From positions 248,001 through 312,000 of the forward strand of contig JACOEK010000004.1 in NCBI GenBank assembly GCA_024998595.1: a stretch of 64,000 bases of DNA, in the 5' to 3' direction. Shown here piece by piece: positions 1 through 8,118 of this stretch; position 1 is the first letter of the stretch; each line of letters begins with the position of its first letter. Origin of the DNA: Nitrospira sp. Lineage in GTDB: Bacteria; Nitrospirota; Nitrospiria; Nitrospirales; Nitrospiraceae. The notes beneath the pieces are model-generated. The model saw only the letters and a program-made list of their open reading frames with translations. It did no database searches and was not told the origin of the DNA. Both the position numbers and the translations under genes were made by a program.

Positions 1-19
1 CGCCATTTTTATTTTCAGC

Positions 20-39
20 TACTGTACCACCGTACAGAC
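20..39. promoter_or_regulatory. LexA-like operator (SOS box)
   Basis: The sequence contains CTGT-N8-ACAG with flanking TA, which is the layout of the proteobacterial LexA box, and the inner bases extend the symmetry (CTGTAC, four bases, GTACAG). It sits about 46 bases before the first small ORF. A LexA-controlled promoter would make these genes DNA-damage inducible. That is an inference: the host LexA motif is unknown and no strong -35/-10 pair is visible beside it. Confidence 0.5.
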
Positions 40-84
40 AACATCCTAGCTCGATGTCTCCTGACGTGCTATAGACGAGCCTGC

Positions 85-258
85 ATGAATTTACCTGACT
101 GGATTGAGAAAGACATCGCCATGTTGCCGAAGAATTTCACCGGCCAGATCGTGATCGAATGTTGGGACGGCGGGGTTACTCGCCGGGACTTCATCGATCG
201 GCGCACCGCGCCAAAAGCGACGCCCGTGGAATCAAAGCGGCATGTACTAAGCGCATGA
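85..258 (+). CDS. Small phage protein, 57 aa
   Basis: ATG-started ORF whose stop overlaps the start of the next gene as ATGA, a sign of real coupled genes. The middle (QIVIECWDGGVTR) has the strand-turn-strand look of the small DUF2292/YezD-like proteins, but the match is weak and I do not assign a function. It lies directly downstream of the LexA-like operator and ahead of a terminator, so with its neighbour it forms a short transcription unit distinct from the head operon. Confidence 0.6.
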   Translation: MNLPDWIEKDIAMLPKNFTGQIVIECWDGGVTRRDFIDRRTAPKATPVESKRHVLSA

Positions 259-464
259 ACGTCTACGACACCGCCATCGACGAGATGATCGGGCACCTTC
301 AGCACCTGAAGGGTGATCATTCCATCACAGACCTGAAGTTTGAGGATCATGTGGGGCTCGACGATATTCCGTCAATGGACGGCTTCCGGCGTCGTGAAGT
401 GAACGGCACACGGACCATCACGTTACGGATTAACGGCGGGGCCGCAGATAATGTGCGGCAGTAA
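255..464 (+). CDS. Small phage protein, 69 aa
   Basis: The start codon overlaps the preceding stop (ATGA), which decides this start over a longer upstream reading. The protein is mostly charged, with a helical N-terminal half (IDEMIGHLQHL) and a short strand-rich end (TRTITLRI). No known family is recognised. It ends 33 bases before a strong terminator, so it is the last gene of the small unit that starts at 85. Confidence 0.6.
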   Translation: MNVYDTAIDEMIGHLQHLKGDHSITDLKFEDHVGLDDIPSMDGFRRREVNGTRTITLRINGGAADNVRQ

Positions 465-497
465 GAAAACAGAGTAGTCGGCTCGTTCGTACCAACG

Positions 498-541
498 AAG
501 GCCACTTGAAGGGGAGCAGTCCTCTTTGGGTGGCCTTTTTG
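498..541 (+). terminator. Rho-independent terminator
   Basis: The arms at 498-515 and 520-537 pair over 18 positions, allowing G-U wobbles, around a GCAG loop, and a run of T follows. It separates the two small genes from the head operon. Transcription of the head genes therefore needs readthrough (antitermination) or a promoter between here and 563. Confidence 0.75.
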
Positions 542-562
542 TGTTACTGGGGCAGGGAACAG

Positions 563-784
563 ATGGCAGAACCGACCGTCGATGACATGCTCACCAACGT
601 GCGAACGGCGATAAATGACGCGCTGATCGCCGGAGGCGCCATCGAGGTCGAGATTAATGGCCGCCGTATCCGTCGCGACTATACCCAGCTTCTTGAAATC
701 GAAAAGCGGCTCATCCAGCGCCAACACGCCGCCGTGCCGGCTGGATCAATGCGCAGTCTTGTCACGTTCACGAGGCCGAGCTGA
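563..784 (+). CDS. gpW-like head-tail joining protein
   Basis: 73 aa, the size of lambda gpW, and placed directly before the portal gene as in lambda-like phages. The ending IEVEINGRRIRRDYTQLLEIEKRLIQ-type pattern (strand, RR turn, long helix) is typical of the gpW family, which seals the portal ring after packaging and binds the tail. The ATG inside the longer frame is preferred because GGCAGGGAACAG precedes it and the length then fits the family. Its stop shares one base with the portal start. Confidence 0.8.
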   Translation: MAEPTVDDMLTNVRTAINDALIAGGAIEVEINGRRIRRDYTQLLEIEKRLIQRQHAAVPAGSMRSLVTFTRPS

Positions 785-2406
785 TGCGCGAAGTTCCTCG
801 TCAGACGCTGACCCGCAGTGAACGGTTCGGGACCACGATCGACGGCCTGATCAGCGTGATCGCGCCGTCATGGGGGCTGCGTCGCTTGCAAGCCCGCACT
901 GCTCGTCGTGTGCTCTTCGGGGCCTATCGCGGCGCAGAAAAAAACCGCCTGAAAAGTGACTGGACGGCGCTCGACGGCTCAGCGGATGCCGATCTGCTCG
1001 CCGACCTGCCCACGCTCAGACAGCGCTGCCGCGATTTGAACCGCAATGATGCCCACGCCAGCGCGATCACGGCCACAGTGGTAGCAAACGAGGTCGGTAC
1101 CGGACTGAAACCGCAGAGCCGGCCAGATATTGAAGCCCTCGGCGTCTCCGAAGCCGATGCCGCTCGCTTCACCCGCATGGCCGAGCGAGCGTGGCGCAAG
1201 TGGTGCAAGACGGCCGATGCGCAGAATCGGATGGATTTTTACGAGATTCAGGCACTCGTCAGGCGGCAAATCCTCGAAAACGGCGAAGTCTTCGTGTTGC
1301 CGCTGATGATCAAAGACGAGCCGGGGCGGGATTATTCGCTCGCGCTCGAAATTATCGAAGCCGATCGGGTGGAAACGCCGCCCAGTCAGCGCGGCAACAA
1401 GAACATTCGCGATGGGGTGGAGCTGGGAGACCGTGGGCAACCGATTGCCTACTGGATCCGAAAATCTCACCCGGGCGATGTGTTGCTGGGCCGTCCCGGC
1501 GTCACCGGCCCGGCTGAACACACCCGCTATCCGGCGTTTAACAGTGCCGGCCGCCGCAATGTGCTGCATCTCTACCACGTCAAACGGCCAGGACAGACCA
1601 GGGGCGAGCCGTTCTTCGCCCCAGTGCTCTCCGCGTTCAAGGATCTGGCTGATTACATGGAGGCCGAGATCGTCGCGGCCCGCGTCGCGGCCTGTTTCGC
1701 CGCCTTTATCACGAAAACGGATGCCTACGGCACGATGAATGCCAACACCAGCATCGATCCGAAGGGCAACCGCCTCGAATCGCTCGAACCGGCCATGGTG
1801 CAGTACCTGAACCCGGGAGAAGAGGTCTCGTTCGGTGATCCCAAGCGGCCATCCGGCGCGTTTGAGCCGTTTGTGCTCGCCGTGCTGCGGTCCATCGGGA
1901 GCGCGCTCGGTCTGCCGCTGGAATTGGTGCTGAAAGACTTCTCAAAGACCAATTATTCCAGCGCGCGGGCGGCGCTCCTCGAAGCCCGACGCTTTTTCCG
2001 GGCCAATCAGGCCTGGTTGGCCGGTCGTCTCTGTCATCCCTGCTGGGAATGGGTGATGGAAGAGGCCTGGCTACGTGAAGCATTGCCCGCCGTCGACCTC
2101 TTTGGCGACATGCGCGAGGACTGGCTCCGGGCCCTCTGGATCGCACCGGGATGGGGCTGGGTCGATCCCGTGAAGGAAGTGGAGTCCTCCACCATGGCCA
2201 TCGACGCCGGATTGTCCACGCTGGCCGACGAATGCGCGTCTCAAGGACGGGATTGGGAAGATGTGATGGCCCAGCGGAAGCGCGAGCAGGATCGTGCCAA
2301 GGAATTGGGCATCGAAGAACCTGCACCGCCCACGGCCGTGCAGCTTCAACGGCGACAGGCCTGGATCGAAGAGCCCATTGATGAACCCGTGGGAGCGAAC
2401 GCATGA
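784..2406 (+). CDS. Phage portal protein, lambda gpB type
   Basis: 540 aa, the usual length for lambda-type portals (phage_portal_2 family). The protein forms the dodecameric vertex ring through which DNA enters and leaves the capsid. Recognisable features are the N-terminal RNDAHASAI stretch, the NGEVFVLPL strand near residues 165-175, the central HLYHVKRPGQTRGEPFF segment and the LKDFSKTNYSSARAALLE clip helix near residue 385, all characteristic of the family. It overlaps gpW by one base and the protease gene by four bases, so translation is coupled. Confidence 0.95.
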   Translation: MREVPRQTLTRSERFGTTIDGLISVIAPSWGLRRLQARTARRVLFGAYRGAEKNRLKSDWTALDGSADADLLADLPTLRQRCRDLNRNDAHASAITATVVANEVGTGLKPQSRPDIEALGVSEADAARFTRMAERAWRKWCKTADAQNRMDFYEIQALVRRQILENGEVFVLPLMIKDEPGRDYSLALEIIEADRVETPPSQRGNKNIRDGVELGDRGQPIAYWIRKSHPGDVLLGRPGVTGPAEHTRYPAFNSAGRRNVLHLYHVKRPGQTRGEPFFAPVLSAFKDLADYMEAEIVAARVAACFAAFITKTDAYGTMNANTSIDPKGNRLESLEPAMVQYLNPGEEVSFGDPKRPSGAFEPFVLAVLRSIGSALGLPLELVLKDFSKTNYSSARAALLEARRFFRANQAWLAGRLCHPCWEWVMEEAWLREALPAVDLFGDMREDWLRALWIAPGWGWVDPVKEVESSTMAIDAGLSTLADECASQGRDWEDVMAQRKREQDRAKELGIEEPAPPTAVQLQRRQAWIEEPIDEPVGANA

Positions 2407-3521
2407 ACGAGCTGGACGACATCGCCGCAACGCTCGGCTTGGCCGCCGAAGATCGCTGGTTCCGTGGAGGATTGTCGCGCGGCATCGAACTGCGTGAAGG
2501 CAAGCCATCAGTCGACCGCGAGCAGGGCATCATTTACGGCTACTCCGTCATTACGGAAGGGCCGGCACTCGGCCACGATATGGACATCGACGGCACCACG
2601 CTCGATCAGGTGGTGAGTCTCGGCAATAAGGTCACGGTCGGCATCAAGTCGCGATTCGATCACCCCAATGCCTCGAATACGTCGATGGGCACCTTCCTCG
2701 GACGCACCAAGAATTTCCGCAAGGTGGGGAAGCAAGTGCTCGGCGATCTGCATCTGAGCGAGTCCGCCAAGGAAGCGCCGCAGGGCGACCTGTATAGCTA
2801 CGTATTAGGACTTGCCGAGCGTGATCCGGCTGCGTTCGGGGCGTCCATCGTGTTCAGTGGCAAGGCCGAGCCCAGACTCAACGCCGACGGGACGCCGCAA
2901 CGGGACGAGAAGGGCAATCGATTGCCTGCGCTGGCACGCATCGAGCAGCTCCTCGCCTCCGATGTCGTCGACGATCCGGCGGCCAATCCGAACGGATTGT
3001 TTGACCGTGGCGACAGTCTCGCCTCGAAAGTCACCGCATTTCTCAACCGCTGGGCAGTGAATGACCTGCTGCCACAGCTTCGGGCCCAGCACAAGGAGGA
3101 TTCCATGGCAGAGACACCAGCCCCCGCGACCCTGTCACAGGCCGATCTCGATCAGGCCACAGCCGCTGGCATCAAGGCCGAGCGGGAACGTATCAGCGGC
3201 ATTTTATCCGCCGCATTGCCCGGCCAGGAGCAGTTCGCCAAGGAATTGATCGACCTCGGCGCGACCGTGGAGGAGGCCACCAGGGCGTTCAAAATCAGAA
3301 AGCTCACCGAATTGCAGCAGGTCGCGCCGCCGTCAGCTGGCGGAGGGGCAGAGCCCACGACCACGAAGGTAGACCTCTCCGCATTGCCGCTCGAAGAGCG
3401 CTGCAAGGCCGAATGGGAGCAGAACGAGCACGGCGTGCGCGAGGAGTTCGCGACGTATGGCTCCTATCTCGCCTTTGCGCGTGCCGATGCGAACGGACAG
3501 GTCAAGATTCTGAAGAAATAA
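2403..3521 (+). CDS. Prohead protease with C-terminal scaffold domain
   Basis: 372 aa. The N-terminal two thirds resembles phage prohead proteases: a histidine in SRFDHP near residue 85 and a serine in FGASIVF near residue 150 are candidate catalytic residues. From about residue 235 the protein becomes charged, helical and low in hydrophobics, as expected of a scaffold. This is the lambda gpC/Nu3 arrangement, where a protease-scaffold fusion and a free scaffold share one reading frame. It lies between portal and decoration/capsid genes, the expected place. Confidence 0.85.
   Translation: MNELDDIAATLGLAAEDRWFRGGLSRGIELREGKPSVDREQGIIYGYSVITEGPALGHDMDIDGTTLDQVVSLGNKVTVGIKSRFDHPNASNTSMGTFLGRTKNFRKVGKQVLGDLHLSESAKEAPQGDLYSYVLGLAERDPAAFGASIVFSGKAEPRLNADGTPQRDEKGNRLPALARIEQLLASDVVDDPAANPNGLFDRGDSLASKVTAFLNRWAVNDLLPQLRAQHKEDSMAETPAPATLSQADLDQATAAGIKAERERISGILSAALPGQEQFAKELIDLGATVEEATRAFKIRKLTELQQVAPPSAGGGAEPTTTKVDLSALPLEERCKAEWEQNEHGVREEFATYGSYLAFARADANGQVKILKK
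3105..3521 (+). CDS. Nested scaffold protein from an internal in-frame start
   Basis: An in-frame ATG inside the protease gene is preceded by AAGGAGGATTCC, the best Shine-Dalgarno in the neighbourhood. Initiation here would give a 138-aa charged, helical protein (SQADLDQATAAGIKAERERI and onwards) that equals the C-terminus of the protease. Lambda makes its Nu3 scaffold in just this way from the end of gene C. Known of the family: scaffold assembles the procapsid and is then cleaved. The internal start is seen; its use is inferred. Confidence 0.75.
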   Translation: MAETPAPATLSQADLDQATAAGIKAERERISGILSAALPGQEQFAKELIDLGATVEEATRAFKIRKLTELQQVAPPSAGGGAEPTTTKVDLSALPLEERCKAEWEQNEHGVREEFATYGSYLAFARADANGQVKILKK

Positions 3522-3576
3522 CGACGCGGCCAGCGAGCCGACGCACCAGATCGCTCACTTTGAGGAGGACGAGACC

Positions 3577-4341
3577 ATGTCAACACTAGCAGTCGATAAG
3601 CCGAGGGCACAGGGACTCGGGGAGCTCAACGAATATCCGATGATCGCCGCCGACATCATCTATGAAGGCGCGGCAGTCGGGCTGGTGGATGCCAGCGGCC
3701 ACGCGCAACCGCTCACCGCCTCCGACAAGTTTGTCGGCTTCGCCATCACCAAGTCTGACAACTCGGGCGGCGCCGCGGCGGCACGCACCGTCAAGGTGCT
3801 GTCGGTGGGCCGCGTCCAGTTGCCGGTCAGCGGAGCGGTCATCACCGACGTGGGGCAACCGGTCTATGCGACCGACGACGACACGTTCACCTTCCTGCCC
3901 ACTGGGGCGGTCTTTATCGGCTACGTGCATCGGTTTGTCAGCGCGGGGGTCGTCATCGTGGCCTTCCATGCGGGCAAGTTCCAAGACCCGTATGGCAACA
4001 CCGCGCGCAAGACCAAGAGCGCCAACTACACCGTGGATGCGACCGACAACGGCACCACGATCTTCGTCGATACCGATGCGGTCGTGATCACCTTGCCGGC
4101 AGTGGGAGGCATCAGCGGGGTGAAGGTCGTCAATATTGCGGCCTTCGGGGTCTCCGGCGTGTCGGTCAGCCCGAACGCGTCAGACATGGTGGAGGGGCCC
4201 GGCATCACCGCCGCCGACGATAAAGACATCATCAACACCAAGGCCACGGCCCGGCGCGGCGATTACATCGCCTTGAACGATGGCGATGCCAACGGCTGGT
4301 CCATCGTGGAGATGCGCGGCACCTGGGCACGGCAAGCCTAA
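3577..4341 (+). CDS. Head decoration protein (DUF2190/gpD-like)
   Basis: 254 aa, preceded by TTTGAGGAGGACGAG. The first 140 residues match the pattern of phage DUF2190 or gpD-like head-stabilising proteins (AADIIYEGAAVGL, FVGFAI, VKVLSVGRVQLPV, GQPVYATDDDTFT), and the gene lies between scaffold and capsid genes. The last 110 residues (ANYTVDATDNGTTIFVDTD onwards) look like a second strand-rich domain often seen appended to virion proteins and thought to be exposed on the capsid surface. The role in stabilising the expanded head is inferred from the family. Confidence 0.75.
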   Translation: MSTLAVDKPRAQGLGELNEYPMIAADIIYEGAAVGLVDASGHAQPLTASDKFVGFAITKSDNSGGAAAARTVKVLSVGRVQLPVSGAVITDVGQPVYATDDDTFTFLPTGAVFIGYVHRFVSAGVVIVAFHAGKFQDPYGNTARKTKSANYTVDATDNGTTIFVDTDAVVITLPAVGGISGVKVVNIAAFGVSGVSVSPNASDMVEGPGITAADDKDIINTKATARRGDYIALNDGDANGWSIVEMRGTWARQA

Positions 4342-4391
4342 GTCGAGGGTAACGGGAAGACGACTCACTGAACGGAGAAGGAGGACAGCAC

Positions 4392-5348
4392 ATGGGTGGA
4401 TCAGGACTAGGGAGCCGGGCGATCATCGGCACCTTCTATGAAACGTTGGAGCAGGCGATCGGCAGCACCTGGATGGGTCGCCTGGCGATGGCATTCAGCT
4501 CCGATCAGGAGAGTGAAACCTACAAATGGCTCGGGGCCTCACCGGCGGTCCGTGAATGGGTCGGAGAACGCTTGGCCAAGGGCCTGCGGGAGAACGGCCT
4601 CACGATCGTCAACAAGACCTTCGAGGCGACGCTGAAAATCCTGGTCGATGACCTGCGAAGGGACAAGACCGGGCAGATCATGCTGCGCATCAAGGAAATG
4701 GCCGATCGAGTCGCCGCCCATCCCATGAGCATGATTTCGACGCTCATCAACAATGGCGGCGCTGCCACAAACGGCCTCGCCTATGACGGACAGTATTTCT
4801 TCGACACGGATCACGTCGAAGGCGACAGCGGCACGCTGAAGAACGATCTCGCGGCGGGGGATTATGCCGTCTTGAACGTGGGCGCGCCGACCGCACCCAC
4901 CTCGAATGAGATGGCCGATGCGATCCTCGCCGTCTTGGGGCACTTCTATAGCTTCAAAGACGATCAAGGCGAGCCGATCAACGAAATGGCCAAGCAGTTC
5001 CTCGTCATGGTCCCGTTCAACATGTGGGGGGCGGCACAGACGGCGGTGAGCGCCAACCTGCTGAACACCGGCAGCGGTGGCCGGGATAATCCGCTCACCA
5101 AAATGGGCGTCAGCATCGATGTCGTGGCCAATACTCGATTGACCGCTCAGGACAAGTTCGCGATGTTCCGCACCGATGGGCGCACCAAGCCCTTCATCGA
5201 GCAGACGGAAGAGGCGGTCAAGATTTCCGCCATCGGAGAAGGCTCGGAATACGAATTCCAGAACAACGCGCATCTGTATGGCGTCAAAGTGATTCGGAAC
5301 GTCGGCTACGGCATGTGGCAGCAGGCGATCCGAGCCACGCTGAGCTAA
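4392..5348 (+). CDS. Major capsid protein (Mu gpT-like)
   Basis: 318 aa. The protein matches Mu-type major head subunits: N-terminal IIGTFYETLEQA, then SDQESETYKWLG near residue 40, TFEATLKILVDDLRRDK near residue 80, GLAYDGQYFFDTDH near residue 135 and the C-terminal HLYGVKVIRNVGYGMWQQA. It should adopt the HK97 fold and form the shell. A strong AGAAGGAGGACAGC site precedes the start, as expected for the most abundant virion protein. Confidence 0.92.
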   Translation: MGGSGLGSRAIIGTFYETLEQAIGSTWMGRLAMAFSSDQESETYKWLGASPAVREWVGERLAKGLRENGLTIVNKTFEATLKILVDDLRRDKTGQIMLRIKEMADRVAAHPMSMISTLINNGGAATNGLAYDGQYFFDTDHVEGDSGTLKNDLAAGDYAVLNVGAPTAPTSNEMADAILAVLGHFYSFKDDQGEPINEMAKQFLVMVPFNMWGAAQTAVSANLLNTGSGGRDNPLTKMGVSIDVVANTRLTAQDKFAMFRTDGRTKPFIEQTEEAVKISAIGEGSEYEFQNNAHLYGVKVIRNVGYGMWQQAIRATLS

Positions 5349-5422
5349 GAGCAGGTGGCGAGCTGAGCGGGCGCTCCCCATCGGGGCGCCCACAACCTCC
5401 GAGAGACGACAACGAGGGATCT

Positions 5423-5716
5423 ATGGGAAAGAAACGCAAAAAAAAGGCCGCCGCGCCGGTGCCGACCGCGCCAGACGGATCGGTCCAGCCGGATGCCAGC
5501 GCGCCTCCGGTCGAGGGTGAGATCCGGCTCCTGGTGCCTCGGCTCAATGCCCACCGCGTGATGTGCCCGGCCGGGACGGTGATCGCGCCTAATGTCGACG
5601 GCTGGCCGGATGCCCGCGTGGGGCTGCATCTCCGGCATGGACATGCGGAAGTGGTGCAGATCAGCCACAGCGAACAGGACGACACGACCCACACCGAAGC
5701 GGGCGCCGCGGAGTGA
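5423..5716 (+). CDS. Small head-associated phage protein
   Basis: 97 aa from the ATG after AACGAGGGATCT; the longer upstream reading is rejected because it would start inside the spacer. It begins with a very basic GKKRKKKAA run, has a Pro/Ala-rich linker, then a compact globular part (IRLLVPRLNAHRVMCPAGTV). It lies between capsid and connector genes and overlaps the next gene by four bases. No family is recognised; a role in head completion is only positional inference. Confidence 0.6.
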   Translation: MGKKRKKKAAAPVPTAPDGSVQPDASAPPVEGEIRLLVPRLNAHRVMCPAGTVIAPNVDGWPDARVGLHLRHGHAEVVQISHSEQDDTTHTEAGAAE

Positions 5717-6078
5717 CGATGCCGTCAGATTCCGTGCTCATGGTCGCAGCGTTGGGGGGTGAGGTCATCACCTACACGCCGTATGACGACGAATCCAAGA
5801 CCTTCAAGGCCATTGTGAACCGGAGGCCGACGCAGGTGCAGCCGAACGTGTCGGGGGCCAGTAAGTTTGCTTATCACGCGAACGTGATCGAGCTGCAGAT
5901 CCCGCGCGATGCGACCGCAGGGGTGCTGAGCATCGCCGAAGGGCAAGACAAGGTCAGTTTCAAGAAATCCCTCGATGATGAAGACGAGACGGAATTCACG
6001 GTGACCAAGATCGTGCAGGAAGATACGGGCCTCGTGCCATCGGATGGCGGCATGTTCACCGTCTTGGTGCAAGCATGA
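5713..6078 (+). CDS. Probable head-tail connector protein
   Basis: 121 aa (GTG start in a GTGA overlap; an ATG two codons on is possible). It is strand-rich (EVITYTPYDDESKTFKAIV, NVIELQIPRDATAG) and sits where lambda places its FII-type head-tail attachment protein, right after capsid genes and before a gp10/gpZ-like protein. Assignment rests on size, predicted fold and order; no signature motif proves it. Confidence 0.55.
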   Translation: MTMPSDSVLMVAALGGEVITYTPYDDESKTFKAIVNRRPTQVQPNVSGASKFAYHANVIELQIPRDATAGVLSIAEGQDKVSFKKSLDDEDETEFTVTKIVQEDTGLVPSDGGMFTVLVQA

Positions 6079-6602
6079 GTGACGGCGTTCAAACATCCAT
6101 CGTGTTGCTTGGTGCAGCGGAGTTCATCCGGGGGATCAAAGAGGCCCAGCTCACCAAAGTGAAGTTCATGCGCTCGGAACTGAAGCGTGGCGGCCAGCGC
6201 GTCCGCAGGGAGTTCATCCGACGTGATTTGAGTGGAAGACCGGGGATTCACGGTGGAAAATTCCGGGTTGGAAAGAAGGTCTTCAGCTTCGTGAAAGGGG
6301 CGAGCGAAAACGAACTGGCCGTCAATGTCGGCATTAGTAAGAGTCTAAGAGTTCATGAAGAAGGGTTCACGTTCCGCCCAAAGACCGGGGAGTTTATTTA
6401 TATCAAGAAAGACCGGACGGGAAGGAACGATGGAACCATTGTCGCCAAGGTCAGACAGGTCGTGATCCCGAAGCGCACCAACTTTGTCCCGCTCACGAAG
6501 CAGATGGCGCCGGAGGTCCTCCGCAAGGCCGGGGAAGCCGGGATGCGCGGCGTCCAGGTCGCCGTCGAGAAAAGTAGCAAACGATTTATGGCGGGGCTGT
6601 AG
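6075..6602 (+). CDS. Tail completion protein (HK97 gp10 / lambda gpZ-like)
   Basis: 175 aa. The long N-terminal helix rich in Arg and Lys (AQLTKVKFMRSELKRGGQRVRR) followed by strands and the closing amphipathic helix (MAPEVLRKAGEAGMRGVQVAVE) are typical of the gp10/gpZ group, which completes the tail end joining the head. It overlaps the preceding gene by four bases and precedes a gpU-sized gene, as in lambda (Z then U). Confidence 0.7.
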   Translation: MSDGVQTSIVLLGAAEFIRGIKEAQLTKVKFMRSELKRGGQRVRREFIRRDLSGRPGIHGGKFRVGKKVFSFVKGASENELAVNVGISKSLRVHEEGFTFRPKTGEFIYIKKDRTGRNDGTIVAKVRQVVIPKRTNFVPLTKQMAPEVLRKAGEAGMRGVQVAVEKSSKRFMAGL

Positions 6603-6605
6603 CAC

Positions 6606-7076
6606 ATGGCCGATACAGTCAAAGAACGGATCATGAAGCAGATCGTCGCGCGATTGGAGACGATCAGCCGCGCCAATGGCTACGCGAACGACATCGCCAG
6701 CGTGCAACGCTACACCCTGGGCGGGCTCAATCTGAATACGGTCCCGGTGCTCTACGTGCGGGAGGGCGACGATACCGTCAATCGAGAAAAAAGTGCGCGT
6801 CCTGCCGTGGCGCGTCAGCTCGAAGTCTATGTGACGGTCCTGCACCGTCCGGAAGTGGGGGAGACGCGTTCGGGTGATGAGATTCTGGGGAGTCTCTGTA
6901 GCGATGTCGAGCGGTGCCTTATGGCCGATCCCACGCGAAGCCGGCTGGCCATCTGGACGCACAACCCAGACTGGATGGAAGTCGCCATCGAGGACGATCT
7001 GCCGCATTTGGGGAAAGCCCTGTTGTTCACGATCGACTATCGGCATCACTTCCAGAGCCCGGAGCAGGCCGCATGA
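6606..7076 (+). CDS. Tail terminator-like protein (gpU position)
   Basis: 156 aa. An N-terminal helix (VKERIMKQIVARLETISRA) followed by strands (TVPVLYVREGDD, RQLEVYVTVLH, KALLFTIDYRH) fits the alpha/beta fold of tail terminators that cap the tail tube at its head end. It lies between the gpZ-like protein and the tail tube gene, the lambda gpU position. No single diagnostic residue is available, so the call rests on fold pattern and order. Confidence 0.65.
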   Translation: MADTVKERIMKQIVARLETISRANGYANDIASVQRYTLGGLNLNTVPVLYVREGDDTVNREKSARPAVARQLEVYVTVLHRPEVGETRSGDEILGSLCSDVERCLMADPTRSRLAIWTHNPDWMEVAIEDDLPHLGKALLFTIDYRHHFQSPEQAA

Positions 7077-7168
7077 GTGCACCGACGAAACTGCTGATTC
7101 AGGAACTCTGTCGGGCGGCCAAAATGATGATTGCCGCCGTGGAAAAATGGGCGAAAACCTATGAGTAA
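7073..7168 (+). CDS. Micro-protein in the tail operon, 31 aa
   Basis: The ATG overlaps the stop of the preceding gene (ATGA) and encodes a basic, amphipathic helix (LLIQELCRAAKMMIAAVEKW). Tail operons often carry such micro-ORFs between terminator and tube genes. The overlap supports reality; the function is unknown. A further ATG at 7161 opens a 48-codon frame with no protein-like features, which I do not call. Confidence 0.45.
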   Translation: MSAPTKLLIQELCRAAKMMIAAVEKWAKTYE

Positions 7169-7270
7169 CGCACAACCAACCCCGAGCACGCCGCAACGTC
7201 TCACGGCTTCTGTCTCACGAGCCGTCACACGCCGCACCGATGCCTCCTCGGTCTACCCGTGGAGGCCCTC

Positions 7271-7699
7271 ATGTCTGATGCCATTGCAGCGTATGGAACA
7301 CTCTTAAAGCGGGGCGACGGGAACACACCCGAGACCTTTACGAACATTGCCGAGGTGAAGTCGATCTCCGGGCCGAACATGAGCTCGGACGTGATCGATG
7401 TCACCACGCATAGCTCGGCGGCCGCCGGCGCCTGGCGGGAAAAGATCGCGAGCCTCATCGACCCTGGCGAGCTCTCCTTCGACATCAACTTCATCCCGGA
7501 TGCTGCCGGGCACATCGCGTTGCGGACGGATTTCGTCAATCGCACGAAGCGCAATTTCAAGATCCAATTTCCCAATATCGCGGCGACCACCTGGACGATC
7601 GAAGGCATCGTCACGGGCTTTGAGTGCGAAGCGCCGACCGATGACGTGTTGGCGGCGTCGATCACCATCACCATCACGAAGGCCCCGACCTTCAGCTAA
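7271..7699 (+). CDS. Major tail tube protein
   Basis: 142 aa from the ATG after CCGTGGAGGCCCTC. The protein shows the tail-tube pattern of lambda gpV-like and TP901-like tubes: ETFTNIAEVKSISGPNM, then VIDVTTHSSAAAG near residue 45, ELSFDINFIPD, and ANFKIQFPN-type strands with WTIEGIVTGFE near residue 110. Such proteins stack as hexamers to form the hollow tube. Its position before the G/GT chaperones and tape measure agrees. Confidence 0.88.
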   Translation: MSDAIAAYGTLLKRGDGNTPETFTNIAEVKSISGPNMSSDVIDVTTHSSAAAGAWREKIASLIDPGELSFDINFIPDAAGHIALRTDFVNRTKRNFKIQFPNIAATTWTIEGIVTGFECEAPTDDVLAASITITITKAPTFS

Positions 7700-7750
7700 G
7701 GGCCGAAAACATCGTGGCATTGATCTGAATTCGAGAAGGAGGACTCACAG

Positions 7751-8110
7751 ATGGCTAGAACAGCACTCACGCCGGTCTCACCGAAAGGCCCGTATCCCGG
7801 CACCGTCGCCGCCAATGCGCTGGACTTTGTCTTCGCCGCATCGGACGCCAGCAACGGCAACTACTTCGTTGGCACCGGCAGAGAAATGATCCTGGTGCAG
7901 AACGCCGACGCAGGCGCGCAGACCTTCACGCTCACCAGCATCGCCGATCCGTATGGCCGGCTGGGCAGCATTACCACCTACAGCTTGTCCGCCGGGGAGT
8001 TCGCCATGTTCTGGCTCGGGGCGCTGGTCGGATGGGATCAGGGCGGGGGGCAGATCTACCTCGATTCCAGCAACGCCAACATCAAGTTCGCCATCATCCG
8101 GATGCCGTAA
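7751..8110 (+). CDS. Tail-region structural protein, unassigned
   Basis: 119 aa with a strong GAGAAGGAGGACTCACAG site upstream, which suggests high expression. It is strand-rich (EMILVQNADAGAQTFTLTS, IYLDSSNANIKFAIIRM) and resembles the small beta-sandwich proteins that decorate tails or capsids in environmental phages. It lies between the tube protein and tail chaperones. Function is unknown; a tail-surface decoration is the likeliest reading. Confidence 0.6.
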   Translation: MARTALTPVSPKGPYPGTVAANALDFVFAASDASNGNYFVGTGREMILVQNADAGAQTFTLTSIADPYGRLGSITTYSLSAGEFAMFWLGALVGWDQGGGQIYLDSSNANIKFAIIRMP

Positions 8111-8118
8111 GGAGACCC

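Noticed and set aside
7161-7307. 48-codon frame between the micro-ORF and the tail tube gene
   Set aside because: No binding site, Pro/Ser/Arg-rich composition and an overlap into the tail tube gene; the tube gene has its own clear start.
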